A DNA stretch of 64,000 nt from Haloarcula rara (GCF_029338235.1 NZ_CP119785.1:2170001-2234000); one strand, 5' to 3'; shown: positions 34,901 to 42,226, counted from the first letter of the stretch. The notes: generated by a model not told the origin, from the letters alone. A program made the numbers and translations.

Positions 34901-34902
34901 GC

Positions 34903-35070
34903 CTACTTCGCGCCGGCGACGCCGCTCCCGATTGCGGCCCCGCAGTGGCCACAGGCGACGAGGTAGAACCGTTTCGAAGCCTTGATGAATCCAGTTTCGA
35001 CCCCCATCTCGACGAACTCTACGTCGCTTTGCTCGTCCAGGGCCGTCTCGCAGTCCGGACAGTGGGCCAT
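34903..35070 (-). CDS. CPxCG zinc-ribbon microprotein, paralogue 2
   Basis: A 55-residue protein with N-terminal CPDC (C4/C7) and C-terminal CGHCG pairs, a one-domain zinc ribbon, and ending GAAIGSGVAGAK. It is about half identical to the 61-residue protein encoded directly upstream (GSGVAGA and SKRFY shared), so the two arose by tandem duplication. Its ATG follows the upstream stop by one base, so they are co-translated. Such CPxCG proteins often regulate in haloarchaea; targets here unknown. Confidence 0.75.
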   Translation of the reverse strand: MAHCPDCETALDEQSDVEFVEMGVETGFIKASKRFYLVACGHCGAAIGSGVAGAK

Positions 35071-35071
35071 T

Positions 35072-35257
35072 TCAGGCTGCCCCCGCGTTGCCGCGTGCAC
35101 CCGCGACGCCGCTCCCGATGGTCCGCCCACAGGCGGCACAACTGGCGGTGTAGAACCGCTTGGACGAGTTGATGATGCCGATGGTCGAATCGCGGTCGGT
35201 GAACTCGATGTCGGTCTCGTCTTCGAGCGTGGTCCCACATCCAGGGCAGTGAACCAT
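35072..35257 (-). CDS. CPxCG zinc-ribbon microprotein, paralogue 1
   Basis: A 61-residue protein opening MVHCPGCGTTLEDETDIEF, with a second pair in SCAACGRTIGSG. Two CxxC knuckles form a single zinc ribbon. The middle carries INSSKRFYTASC, matching IKASKRFYLVAC in its neighbour. Start at ATG 35257, about 100 nt from the divergent ferredoxin start. First gene of a two-gene unit. Confidence 0.75.
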   Translation of the reverse strand: MVHCPGCGTTLEDETDIEFTDRDSTIGIINSSKRFYTASCAACGRTIGSGVAGARGNAGAA

Positions 35258-35354
35258 ACCGGCCGTGTTCGAACGGCCCCGACAAGTGTTTTCTGCAGAA
35301 ACAGTTTCCGTGGGAACCGACAGCGGAAAGAGCTTCCGCCCTCTACGGACTGCT

Positions 35355-35696
35355 ATGACAGAGGCCGACGAACCAGTCGACCCAAGCGAGTTTGGGGAGC
35401 AGAACGCGCCGCCGGTCGAGGAGAAGCCCTACAAGATAATCTTCGAGGCCAACAAGTGCTTCGGCGCGGGCAAGTGCGCCGAGGTCTCGATGAACTGGTC
35501 ACTGGACCTCGACACCGGCATCGCACAGCCCAAGGCCTACTTCTTCGGAGAGGAGGAACTCGACCACAACGTCGAGGCGGCCGAGATCTGCCCGGCCAAG
35601 AAGGACCGCGGCGTCATCCACGTCGTCGACCGACGAACCAACGAGGAAATCGCCCCCGACCCGGCCGGTGACGGCAGCCTCTCTGTCGACTGGTGA
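35355..35696 (+). CDS. Ferredoxin with three cysteines ([3Fe-4S]-like)
   Basis: A 113-residue acidic protein. Cluster ligands visible are C35 and C41 (NKCFGAGKCAEVS) and C79 (AEICPAKK); a fourth Cys is lacking, as in [3Fe-4S] ferredoxins that serve P450s, although an unusual fourth ligand is possible. The core YKIIFEANKCFGAGKC is typical. An acidic extension precedes it, as expected for a halophile. Possible electron donor for the P450 at 24108, inferred from type rather than adjacency. Confidence 0.8.
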   Translation: MTEADEPVDPSEFGEQNAPPVEEKPYKIIFEANKCFGAGKCAEVSMNWSLDLDTGIAQPKAYFFGEEELDHNVEAAEICPAKKDRGVIHVVDRRTNEEIAPDPAGDGSLSVDW

Positions 35697-35803
35697 GACT
35701 GTCGGCGACGCGAGCGCCCCGTCTGGGCGCACGGTAACCGAAAGCCGTTCTGGGCGGCCGTAACCGAAACCCGTTTTCCCTCGCAGTGTACAGAGTGAGA
35801 CGC

Positions 35804-35888
35804 GCGAGGGTAGCCGAGCCTGGCCAAAGGCGGTGGGCTTAAGACCCGCTCCCGTAGGGGTCCGCGCGTTCAAATCGCGTCCCTCGCA
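35804..35888 (+). tRNA. tRNA-Leu (UAA)
   Basis: An 85-nt class II tRNA: acceptor GCGAGGG pairs with CCCTCGC, discriminator A, anticodon loop CTTAAGA giving UAA, and a long variable arm (CTCCCGTAGGGGT), then the T loop GTTCAAATC. No intron and no CCA. Confidence 0.95.
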
Positions 35889-35929
35889 CTCTCAGACCGC
35901 AAGCGGGAGGCGTGAGCGTAGCGATTGCT

Positions 35930-36004
35930 CCGAAACGGCACAGCGGGGAGAGCGAGGCGTGAGCGAAGTAAACGCCTCGAACGCGAGCGGCTACGCCGCG
36001 AGCG
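35930..36004 (+). repeat. Tandem-GA hairpins downstream of tRNA-Leu
   Basis: The 214-nt gap after tRNA-Leu has no ORF. 35953-35979 is an 8-bp stem (CGAGGCGT/ACGCCTCG) with GA/AA, GC/GT and GAA loop. 35982-36004 is CGC/GCG, GA/GA, GCGGC/GCCGC and TAC loop, nearly identical in plan to the eS4 coding-tail hairpin at 59622-59644. More GC-rich palindromic text continues to about 36050. Confidence 0.8.
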
Positions 36005-36102
36005 CGAAGTGACCCGCGAGCCACGGCTACGCCGTTCCGCTCGTGGCCCGAAAAAAGCGCCAGGGGGACTGGTCAGCACTGCCGTGGGACTGGACGCCGA
36101 CC

Positions 36103-36909
36103 TTACATCGAGCCCGCGTTCTGTTTCACGAGCAGGTCGAACGCCTCGTCACCGGGCTCGTCGTCCGGCGAGAGGTAGCCGGCCGCGTAGGCGGTGTAGA
36201 TCTGGCCGCCCTCGAGGCTCGTGTCCGGGAACTCCGCGACCACGTCGCCGTCGTTGCTCGACGTGTCCGGTCGTATCTCGACCTCGTAGGTGCCCGACCC
36301 GACTTCGGTACTGCCGGATTCGCCGTAGGGGACGTTGTCGAACAGGACGACGTCGCCGTCGCTGGCAGTGACGTCGACGTTGGGGGCGTCGGGCGAGACG
36401 TGGACCACGCGGAGTCGGGCGTTGCCCTCGGCCGGGGCGCTGTTGTCGTCCTCCAGGACGAGCGGCGCGAACGCCTCGTCGGCACCCTCGCTGATTTCCC
36501 CGGCCGCGACCACCGTGTAGGCCGTCCCCGCCGCCACGGTGACTGCCTCGTCGTAGACGACCGTGCTCTCGTCGCCGGCGGCGGTTATCTTCACCTGGCG
36601 GTCGCCCGCGGGAACCTCCAGATAGCCGCTCTGGGAACCGAATTCGACGTCGCTGAGGACCTCGTCGCCGTCGACGTAGACGTCGACGTTGGGTGCGTCC
36701 GGCGACATGTGGGCGACCCGAACCATCGCCATCTCGGACATATCGCCGTCTGCCGTCTCGGTCGCCGTTCCGTCGTCCATCTCCGTCCCGGTCTCTGTCC
36801 CATTCGGGGAGCTCTCGCCGCCCTCGCTGCCCCCACAGCCGGCCAGTCCGACAGTCGCTGCCGTTCCGAGACCGAGCAAGACTTTCCGTCGACTTGTGTC
36901 AGATGACAT
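36103..36909 (-). CDS. Secreted lipoprotein with two DUF4397 domains
   Basis: A 268-residue exported protein. It begins with a Tat signal (SRRKVLLGLGTAATVG) and a lipobox LAGC with C25 as the anchored residue; a Gly/Ser/Thr linker follows. Two DUF4397 domains (about 72-160 and 170-260) repeat the phrase VRVAHMSPDAPNVDVYV / LRVVHVSPDAPNVDV. DUF4397 beta-sandwich proteins are cell-surface proteins of unknown ligand. Start at ATG 36909; a TATA-like box lies about 25 nt upstream. Confidence 0.9.
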   Translation of the reverse strand: MSSDTSRRKVLLGLGTAATVGLAGCGGSEGGESSPNGTETGTEMDDGTATETADGDMSEMAMVRVAHMSPDAPNVDVYVDGDEVLSDVEFGSQSGYLEVPAGDRQVKITAAGDESTVVYDEAVTVAAGTAYTVVAAGEISEGADEAFAPLVLEDDNSAPAEGNARLRVVHVSPDAPNVDVTASDGDVVLFDNVPYGESGSTEVGSGTYEVEIRPDTSSNDGDVVAEFPDTSLEGGQIYTAYAAGYLSPDDEPGDEAFDLLVKQNAGSM

Positions 36910-37211
36910 CACCTGATTCCGAGGCGTGTCGGTAATATAATACATTTCGCAACTCGGACTAGAATCTCTCTCAAAACTCGCTAAAATGGGGTGAGAGTCT
37001 CTCTAAACACTGCTCACGGGATTGTAGCCGAAATGGTTTTACCGGGCATTCCCCGAGTATGAAACATGGTGCAGCGGCGTTCGGTCGGGGCCCCCGAGGC
37101 GACGGGGCTATCGGCGGTCGGCAGCGAGTCGGACCGGCGGGTCCGGACTCCACCCCGTCCGAACCGCGATGTCGGTAGATTCTTTTCGTGGCGTTTGGAA
37201 TCAACTCCCGA
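36910..37211. other. Intergenic region with divergent promoters and a direct repeat
   Basis: 302 nt without a supported gene. Next to the lipoprotein start is an AT-rich TATA region (36930-36947). An imperfect direct repeat of about 19 nt, GARTCTCTCT-type, occurs at 36961-36980 and 36994-37012 (33-nt period), ideally placed to act as an upstream regulatory site. The HTH gene may begin with its own promoter near 37030-37060. No RNA gene seen. Confidence 0.5.
36931..36943 (-). promoter_or_regulatory. Putative TATA box of the DUF4397 lipoprotein gene
   Basis: The minus strand reads TATTATATTACC about 25 nt upstream of the ATG at 36909, the spacing of a leaderless haloarchaeal promoter. Confidence 0.6.
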
Positions 37212-37490
37212 ATGGATACGGTCCTCTGGCAGACGCTTGCCGGTACGCGTGGAGGACCGAACCGCGCCCGTGTCCTCCGTGCGCTGGACGACCAGCCGCG
37301 GAACGCCAACCAGCTCGCCGAGGAGCTCGACCTGGCGTACAACACGATTCGGCACCATCTGGAGGTCCTCGAAGAGAACGGTGTCATCACCAGCAGCGAC
37401 GCCAGCTACGGGGTCATCTACCTCCCGAGCGAGCGGGCACAGAACAACTGGGACACGGTCGAGCAGATACTCACACAGGTGGACGACTGA
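37212..37490 (+). CDS. Winged-helix transcriptional regulator
   Basis: A 92-residue DNA-binding protein, ArsR-like: RARVLRALDDQPRNANQLAEELDLAYNTIRHHLEVLEENGVITSS with wing GVIYLPSE. Starts at ATG 37212 (MDTVLWQTLAG), the typical beginning for this haloarchaeal group; a GTG at 37188 would add eight residues. Two nt after its stop a 17-codon ORF begins that itself overlaps the membrane-protein gene, so the unit is translationally chained. Probably regulates this membrane protein or the divergent lipoprotein. Confidence 0.8.
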   Translation: MDTVLWQTLAGTRGGPNRARVLRALDDQPRNANQLAEELDLAYNTIRHHLEVLEENGVITSSDASYGVIYLPSERAQNNWDTVEQILTQVDD

Positions 37491-37491
37491 T

Positions 37492-37545
37492 ATGAACTCA
37501 ACGTCACGGGCCAGGACCGTCGGCGGGACTCGGGAGGCGCTATGA
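37492..37545 (+). CDS. 17-codon ORF linking HTH and membrane-protein genes
   Basis: ATG at 37492 reads MNSTSRARTVGGTREAL and stops at TGA 37543-37545, overlapping the next ATG (37542) in an ATGA. It has no recognisable domain. It may be a microprotein or simply a translational relay between two genes; the exact overlap is the only support. Confidence 0.25.
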   Translation: MNSTSRARTVGGTREAL

Positions 37546-37826
37546 GTCTCGTCCTCGACGTCGCGCGAATCGCCGCCGCTATCAACATCGTGTTGCTGGG
37601 TGGGCTCATCGCTATCTGGGTCCAGACCTATCGGGAGATACGCGCGCCGATGACGCTTGGCTCTATCGTGTTCGCGACGTTCCTGCTGGCCGAGAACGCC
37701 GTCGCGCTGTACTTCTATTTCAACGCGCCGGCGGGGATGCCGCCACTGGCCGTCGACGTGATGGCAGTGCTGCAGGTTCTCGAAGTGGTCGGTATCGCCG
37801 CGCTGAGCTACGTCACCTGGAAGTGA
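37542..37826 (+). CDS. Three-helix membrane protein paired with the HTH regulator
   Basis: A 94-residue integral membrane protein (MSLVLDVARIAAAINIVLLGGLIAIWVQTYREIRAPMTL...) with three hydrophobic helices. Pairing of a small winged-helix protein with a ~90-residue membrane protein recurs in haloarchaea (DUF7521 type, from memory), suggesting a membrane sensor and its regulator. The stop codon is the first base set of the palindromic repeat that follows. Confidence 0.65.
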   Translation: MSLVLDVARIAAAINIVLLGGLIAIWVQTYREIRAPMTLGSIVFATFLLAENAVALYFYFNAPAGMPPLAVDVMAVLQVLEVVGIAALSYVTWK

Positions 37827-37906
37827 TACGGATTGTTGTAGCTGTTTACCGGTTATCGTTCGACCGAGGGTCGGCGATACCGGTACGAGACTACAACAAT
37901 TCGTAT
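37826..37906 (+). repeat. Palindromic ATACGGATTGTTGTAG repeat, copy 1
   Basis: 81 bp. Terminal arms ATACGGATTGTTGTAG (37826-37841) and CTACAACAATTCGTAT (37891-37906) pair with one mismatch. Inside, ACCGGT pairs with ACCGGT near 37848 and 37879, then a CGACC/GGTCG core with GAG loop. It starts at the last base of the stop codon of the preceding gene. Confidence 0.9.
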
Positions 37907-37948
37907 GAGACGACGCGCTTTTGGCGGTGAGACGGCTATACTCGGCAG

Positions 37949-38461
37949 ATGACTGACGTGCCAGACGACGTCGCAGACGTGTTCGACGCCCGCGAGACCT
38001 TCGTGCCAGGCGGCAGCGGGTACGTGATCGAGACGACGAGTTTCGAGGGCCACGTCACCGCGAGCGAGGGCGAGAAGTGGCGCACCGACTACGAGGTGAC
38101 CGTTCGAGCGCCGACGTTGCAGGCCGCGACGGCCGACGAGGTCGGCCCGGCCGTCCGTGACGGCTGGTTCGAGACCTTCGAACGGCGACTCGAAGACGCG
38201 CCGAAGGCCACCCGCGTCGCGGTCGACCTGGACGACTACACCGTCGAGGAAGACGACGAGGAGGTCGTCGTCACCTACCGCTTCAGCCTGGGCGGCGAAC
38301 GCGAGGCCGCCGACGTGGCAAAGGCGTTCGTCGAGTACGTCGAGGGGACCTACGTCGAGGGTATCATCCCCGGCTACGAGTACGTCGGCGTCGTCGCCGA
38401 CCTGCTGAGCGCCGCCAGCACCGGCGGCAGCGAGGGGAGTCGCGGCGGGACGCCGCTGTAG
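37949..38461 (+). CDS. DUF5813 family protein, function unknown
   Basis: A 170-residue acidic soluble protein starting MTDVPDDVADVFDARETFVPGG with a conserved-looking WRTDYEVTVRAPTLQAATADEVGPAVRDGWFETFERRLEDAPKATR and YVEGTYVEGIIPGYEYVG. This matches what I recall of the haloarchaeal DUF5813 family. No catalytic motif identifiable. The Gly/Ser-rich tail and the 138-bp repeat follow it closely. Confidence 0.65.
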   Translation: MTDVPDDVADVFDARETFVPGGSGYVIETTSFEGHVTASEGEKWRTDYEVTVRAPTLQAATADEVGPAVRDGWFETFERRLEDAPKATRVAVDLDDYTVEEDDEEVVVTYRFSLGGEREAADVAKAFVEYVEGTYVEGIIPGYEYVGVVADLLSAASTGGSEGSRGGTPL

Positions 38462-38485
38462 TGGGGCGGTAGCGGAAAGTGTGGC

Positions 38486-38623
38486 ATACGGCGAGCGAAG
38501 CGAGCCGTTTCACCGGAATCGAGGTCGAAGACCGAGATTCCGGCCGTTTTTCCCCAAGTTTTTGCAAGGAGTGGTTCGAGCGCGCCGGAGGCGCGACTCG
38601 AACCCGACGCCGTAAAAAGTGGG
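38486..38623 (+). repeat. 138-bp structured repeat, copy A
   Basis: Starts ATACGGCGAGCGAAGCGAG and ends GTAAAAAGTGGG. Inside: hairpin 1 (38488-38508; ACGGC, GA, GC, GAA, GC, GA, GCCGT), hairpin 2 (38513-38543; CCGGAATC/GATTCCGG with GA/GA, GGTC/GACC, GAA), a constant stretch TTTTTCCCCAAGTTTTTGC, and hairpin 3 (38577-38604, GGA loop). It lies between the DUF5813 stop and the Lrp gene, convergent side. Confidence 0.9.
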
Positions 38624-38627
38624 TTTA

Positions 38628-38858
38628 CTAATCCATAGCGATGTACGTCTGCGTGGACTCGACACCCTCGATGTCCTGGACGTGGGTCGCGGCCACGTCC
38701 TTGACGGCGGCGGGAGTCTCGACGCGCACCTTGGCGATGAGGTCGACGTCGCCGGCGACGATGTGGGCCTCTTCGACGCCGTCGATGGCCTCTATCTCGC
38801 GTCGCAGGCGGTCGGCGTCGCCGGTGTGGGCCTTGACCATGACGTAGGCGGTGACCAT
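38628..38858 (-). CDS. Single-domain Lrp/AsnC ligand-binding (RAM) protein
   Basis: A 76-residue RAM domain without helix-turn-helix: MVTAYVMVKAHTGDADRLRREI, then VEEAHIVAGDVDLIAKVRVE and a VESTQTYIAMD end. Such stand-alone domains bind amino acids and assemble into rings, and may modulate full-length Lrp proteins or enzymes. Its ATG lies one base after the stop of the upstream TrkA gene, so the pair is co-translated, suggesting a link with K+ transport regulation. Confidence 0.85.
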   Translation of the reverse strand: MVTAYVMVKAHTGDADRLRREIEAIDGVEEAHIVAGDVDLIAKVRVETPAAVKDVAATHVQDIEGVESTQTYIAMD

Positions 38859-38859
38859 T

Positions 38860-39546
38860 CTAGGCACCTCCCAGCGCTTTGGCGGGGCCGCTCTCACCGG
38901 CGACGATGCTCCTGACGTCCGAGAGCGTATCGAAGTCGGCCAGGACGACGAGGTGGTCGCCGGCTTCGAGTGTCTCGTCGAGGTCGGGCGTCGTCAGCGG
39001 TGCGTCGCCTTTCCCGTGGGCCATGAGCTTGGTGTTTGCGGGCAGTTCGAGTTCGGAGAGCGAGTAGCCTTTCATGGGTGCGGAGTCGGTGATGGTGAAC
39101 TCGACGAGCTGGAGGTGCTGGGCGATGTCGGCGATGGCGCGGATGTTCCCACCCAGCAGCGCGTTCTTCGCGGCGATGGCGCCGAGCCGCTCGGGGTAGA
39201 TGACTTCGTCGACGTCGGACGCGTAGCGCCGGTATATCTCCTCACGGTAGTCCTCGTCGATGCGCATGACGGTGCGACAGCCGTGTTCTTTGGCTATCAT
39301 GCAGGCGACGAAGTTGTTGTTGAGGTCGCCGGTCAGCGCGCCCAGAGCGTCCGCCTCGTCCAGGTCGGCCGATTCGAGGGTCTCCTCCAGCGCGCCGTCG
39401 CCGGCGATGACGTCAAAGCCGGCGGCCCGGGCCCGCTCGATGGCGCTCTCGTCGAGTTCGATGAGCGTGACGTCGTGGCCACTCTCCCGCAGTACCCGTG
39501 CGGTCCGCAGCCCCACACGGCCGGCACCCACGATAACGTATAGCAT
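38860..39546 (-). CDS. trkA: TrkA-family K+ uptake regulatory protein
   Basis: A 228-residue protein: TrkA-N Rossmann domain with GAGRVGLRTARVL (7-19) and acidic ELDE binding NAD(H), and VIAGDGALEETLESADLDEADAL; TrkA-C domain from about 145 (VEFTITDSAPMKGYSLSELELPANTKL). It is the cytoplasmic gate for a Trk/Ktr K+ transporter; no TrkH is in the window. Co-transcribed with the RAM protein downstream. Start ATG 39546. Confidence 0.9.
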   Translation of the reverse strand: MLYVIVGAGRVGLRTARVLRESGHDVTLIELDESAIERARAAGFDVIAGDGALEETLESADLDEADALGALTGDLNNNFVACMIAKEHGCRTVMRIDEDYREEIYRRYASDVDEVIYPERLGAIAAKNALLGGNIRAIADIAQHLQLVEFTITDSAPMKGYSLSELELPANTKLMAHGKGDAPLTTPDLDETLEAGDHLVVLADFDTLSDVRSIVAGESGPAKALGGA

Positions 39547-39657
39547 AGACGGCAGTACGCGACGGGGACGAATAAAAGTACCCCGCCACGCCTGCCCAGT
39601 GAGGGGACGCGCCGGCCGCTCCCGACGCCCGGAGCAAAACTCGCGCGAACGTTTTTG

Positions 39658-39684
39658 ATACTGTGGTACGTCATACCACAGTAT
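39658..39684 (+). promoter_or_regulatory. Perfect palindrome overlapping the Lrp start codon
   Basis: ATACTGTGGTA (39658-39668) and TACCACAGTAT (39674-39684) are exact inverted repeats around CGTCA. The right arm includes the first two bases of the ATG at 39683, so a bound protein would block the start of a leaderless transcript. Upstream GTTTTTGATA may be the TATA element. Symmetric sites like this suit Lrp-type or other dimeric regulators. Confidence 0.7.
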
Positions 39685-39913
39685 GGCATCCGCGTTCATC
39701 ATGATAAAGACAGTCGCAGGCAAGTCCGAGGACCTGCTCGCTGCCGTCCGTGACTCGGCGGGCATCACCGAGGCACATATCGTTGCGGGGCAGTACGACA
39801 TCATCGCCGAGGCCACCGGCGAGGAAGTGTACGACGTGATGCAGTCCGTCTCGACACGCGTACGGGACCTGGATGGCGTCGCGGACACCCGGACCTACAT
39901 CTGTCTCGAATAG
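39683..39913 (+). CDS. Second single-domain Lrp/AsnC (RAM) protein
   Basis: A 76-residue protein, MASAFIMIKTVAGKSEDLLAAV...AHIVAGQYDIIAEATGEEVYDVMQ...RTYICLE, again a lone RAM domain and a paralogue of the one at 38628. It is divergent from trkA (137 nt between the starts) and carries a palindrome across its own ATG. The shared neighbourhood of two RAM proteins and trkA suggests a small control module for ion or amino-acid status. Confidence 0.85.
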   Translation: MASAFIMIKTVAGKSEDLLAAVRDSAGITEAHIVAGQYDIIAEATGEEVYDVMQSVSTRVRDLDGVADTRTYICLE

Positions 39914-39914
39914 C

Positions 39915-40040
39915 GAGGAAGCGACCTGAGGGAGCTTTCTCGACCATTGCGAGCGGGGAGCAGGTGCGACCCGCGAGTAGCGGGACGCCGACCGAAGGGA
40001 GGCGTCCCGGAAAATCGAAGCGGTGACCGAAGGGAGCCGC
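39915..40040 (+). repeat. Run of three tandem-GA/GNA hairpins after the Lrp gene
   Basis: 39915-39941: 8-bp stem with one G.A, GA/GA, CC/GG, TGA loop, beginning 2 nt after the stop codon. 39981-40009: 9-bp perfect stem CGGGACGCC, GA/GA, CC/GG, GAA loop. 40020-40040: 5-bp stem with a T.G pair, GA/GA, CC/GG, GAA loop. The sequences of the stems differ but the inner ten-base core (GACCGAAGGGA) recurs. Confidence 0.88.
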
Positions 40041-40090
40041 GAGTAGCGTCGTTCCGACACGGCAAAGAGCCTCGCCGCCCTACGAGTGGT

Positions 40091-40408
40091 ATGGTCAGCG
40101 TCGTCGCCATCGCCGGGCTCGTCGTCATCGTGCTAATCAACAGCGCTCTGACGGCACTGATGACGCGCTTTTTCCGGGTCCGACTGGACACTCGATGGGG
40201 TGGGTTCGTCTACTCGCTGTTGCTCTGTCCGTTCGCCATGTTCGTCGTGTTCATGGTGTTTGCAGTGCTGGGCTTTGGCGCCGGACTGGGGCTCAGTAAC
40301 GGTATCGCGGTCGCGGTGACGATACTGGTCCCGCTCGCACTGGGGATGACGTTCGACTACATCTGGATGCCCTCGCCCGACGAGGTCGACCTGCCGACGT
40401 CGACGTAG
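40091..40408 (+). CDS. Three-helix membrane protein, function unknown
   Basis: A 105-residue protein with hydrophobic helices near 2-22, 41-65 and 70-92, and a conserved-style FDYIWMPSPDEVDLPTST end. The N-terminal helix starts MVSVVAIAGLVVIVLINS. Stop at 40406-40408 abuts the stop of the convergent tmk gene (40409). Family not recognised. Confidence 0.65.
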   Translation: MVSVVAIAGLVVIVLINSALTALMTRFFRVRLDTRWGGFVYSLLLCPFAMFVVFMVFAVLGFGAGLGLSNGIAVAVTILVPLALGMTFDYIWMPSPDEVDLPTST

Positions 40409-40987
40409 CTACGCCAGCGCGTCGCGAACCTGTTCGTAGACGGTGTCTGGCTCCTGGGTAGCGTCGACCCGGACGAAGCGGTCGGGGTCGGCCTCGATGA
40501 GTCGTTCGTAGTTCGCCCGAACGTCGGCAAGGTACTCCGCCGTCTCGAACTTGTTCGTGGCGCCGCTGCGGCGGGCGGCCGTCTCCGGGTCGAGGTCGAG
40601 ATACACCGTCAGGTCTGGCGGGCGGGTCCAGGGTTCGTGGACCTGCTTGACGTACGCGAGTGGGTCGTCGAAGTGGTCGCTGCCGGCAAGCGTGGCGCCC
40701 TGATAGGCGTATCTTGAGTCGGAGTAGCGGTCGGAAACCACCAGCGAGCCGTCCTCGAGGGCGGGCCGGACGGTGTCGGCCAGATGGGCCGCGTGGTCGG
40801 CCGTGTAGAGAAAGAGCTCGGCCAGCGAGTCGGCGCTGTCGTCCTGGATAGAGCGCATGACCGCCTCGCCGTACCAGCTGTCGGTCGGTTCGCGGGTGAA
40901 GGTCGCTTCGACCCCGTCGTCGGCCCGCAGCCGCTCCCACACCGTCGTCTTCCCGCTGCCGTCGAGCCCCTCCAGCGTAACGAGCAT
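40409..40987 (-). CDS. tmk: Thymidylate kinase
   Basis: A 192-residue dTMP kinase. P-loop GLDGSGKTT (7-15), [13 protein letters not shown] substrate-binding segment, [17 protein letters not shown] (lid) and the dTMP-binding Arg in [11 protein letters not shown]. Makes dTDP for DNA synthesis. Length shorter than E. coli Tmk (213) by a shortened lid, as in archaea. Start at ATG 40987; a family 4 palindromic repeat lies 44 nt upstream. Confidence 0.93.
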   Translation of the reverse strand: MLVTLEGLDGSGKTTVWERLRADDGVEATFTREPTDSWYGEAVMRSIQDDSADSLAELFLYTADHAAHLADTVRPALEDGSLVVSDRYSDSRYAYQGATLAGSDHFDDPLAYVKQVHEPWTRPPDLTVYLDLDPETAARRSGATNKFETAEYLADVRANYERLIEADPDRFVRVDATQEPDTVYEQVRDALA

Positions 40988-41030
40988 ACCGGAGCGTCGG
41001 CGGCCGGGTACGTAAGCGCCCCGAACCCCG

Positions 41031-41107
41031 ATACGGACTGTTCTAGCTGTTTACCGATGCCTGTCCATCGGGGTGGACGATATCGGTACGAGACTACAAC
41101 AGTCCGT
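41031..41107 (+). repeat. Palindromic ATACGGATTGTTGTAG repeat, copy 2
   Basis: 77 bp between tmk and the divergent oxidoreductase. Left arm ATACGGACTGTTCTAG; right arm CTACAACAGTCCGT. Inner pairs ACCGAT/ATCGGT and GTCCA/TGGAC differ in sequence from copy 1 but keep pairing, with the outer spacer CTGTTT and TACGAGA constant. Confidence 0.9.
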
Positions 41108-41163
41108 CTGCCCCCAACTGGTTTCGCCCTATCTTTACGGTCGTTCGGCGGAAAGGAAATGGT

Positions 41164-42066
41164 ATGGACGTACTTGTAGTCGGCGGGACTGGTTTCGTTG
41201 GACAGCACCTCTGCCGGGAACTCGACGACCGCGACCACGACGTGACTGCCCTGTCACGGGACCCCCACGATACCGAGCTGCCCGACGGCGTCACCCGCAA
41301 GGAGGGCGACGTGACCGACTACGACAGCATCGCGGGCGCCTTCGAGGGCCGTGACGCCGTCGTCTTCCTCCCAGCGCTGTCGCCGCTGTTCAAGCCCGAC
41401 GGCGGCGACGAGATGCACGAGGTGGTTCATCTCGGCGGCACCGAGAACTGCGTCACGGCGGCCGAAGAATACGACGTGGACCGCTTCCTCCAGATGAGCG
41501 CGCTGGGTGCGGACCCCGACGGCGCGACCCACTATCTCCGGGCGAAGGGGAAAGCCGAAGACGTCGTCAAAAACTCTGAGCTGGACTGGACCATCTTCCG
41601 CCCGTCGGTCGTCTTCGGCGACGGCGGCGAGTTCGTCTACTTCACCAAGCGGCTCAAGGAGATATTCGCCCCTGCGGTGCCGCTGTACCCGCTGCCCGGC
41701 GGCGGCAAAAAGGCCCACTTCCAGCTCATCTGGATAGACGACCTCGTGCCGATGCTCGCCGACGCGCTGGAGGACGAGGACCACGTCGGCCAGACCTACG
41801 AGGTCGGCGGACCCGAGACGCTGACCCTCCGGGAGGCCACGGAACTGGTCTTCGAGGCCGAGGGGAAGTCAATCACTATCGTCCCGCTGCCGATGCCCCT
41901 GGCCAAAATCGGGCTCCCGGTGCTTGGCTCGCTCGGGTTCCCGATGGGGAGCGACCAGTACGAGGGGCTGGACTTCGACAACACGCCCACCACCAACGAC
42001 GTCGAGGCGTTCGGTCGCGACCCCGCGTCGTTGCGGTCGTTCCGCTCGTATCTCGGGGTGGCCTAG
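41164..42066 (+). CDS. NAD(P)-binding protein, NDUFA9-like atypical SDR
   Basis: A 300-residue Rossmann protein with GGTGFVG (7-13) and EGDVTDYDSIAGAFEGRDAVVFLPALS; HYLRAKGKAEDVVKNSELDWTIFRPSVVFGDG, the NDUFA9-like pattern, and LPLLP-type ends. These epimerase-like proteins bind NAD(P) and in eukaryotes are accessory subunits of complex I; the archaeal role is unknown. Start ATG 41164. Confidence 0.85.
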   Translation: MDVLVVGGTGFVGQHLCRELDDRDHDVTALSRDPHDTELPDGVTRKEGDVTDYDSIAGAFEGRDAVVFLPALSPLFKPDGGDEMHEVVHLGGTENCVTAAEEYDVDRFLQMSALGADPDGATHYLRAKGKAEDVVKNSELDWTIFRPSVVFGDGGEFVYFTKRLKEIFAPAVPLYPLPGGGKKAHFQLIWIDDLVPMLADALEDEDHVGQTYEVGGPETLTLREATELVFEAEGKSITIVPLPMPLAKIGLPVLGSLGFPMGSDQYEGLDFDNTPTTNDVEAFGRDPASLRSFRSYLGVA

Positions 42067-42226
42067 TCTCCCTGCATTGTCAAGGCAAATAATGAGGGCT
42101 GCCGTTCCTGTCGGGAATCGCTACAGTCCGGACGCGAGCCGAACGGCCGTCAACCGACTGTAGCCGTCCCGTGGCGCCCGCTGGCGATTTCAGGGACCAT
42201 CGTACGTCAGCCAGCTTTTGTTTCTG

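Noticed and set aside
24108..35696. P450-ferredoxin operon
   Set aside because: The genes are 10 kb apart on opposite strands; a functional link is possible but not shown.
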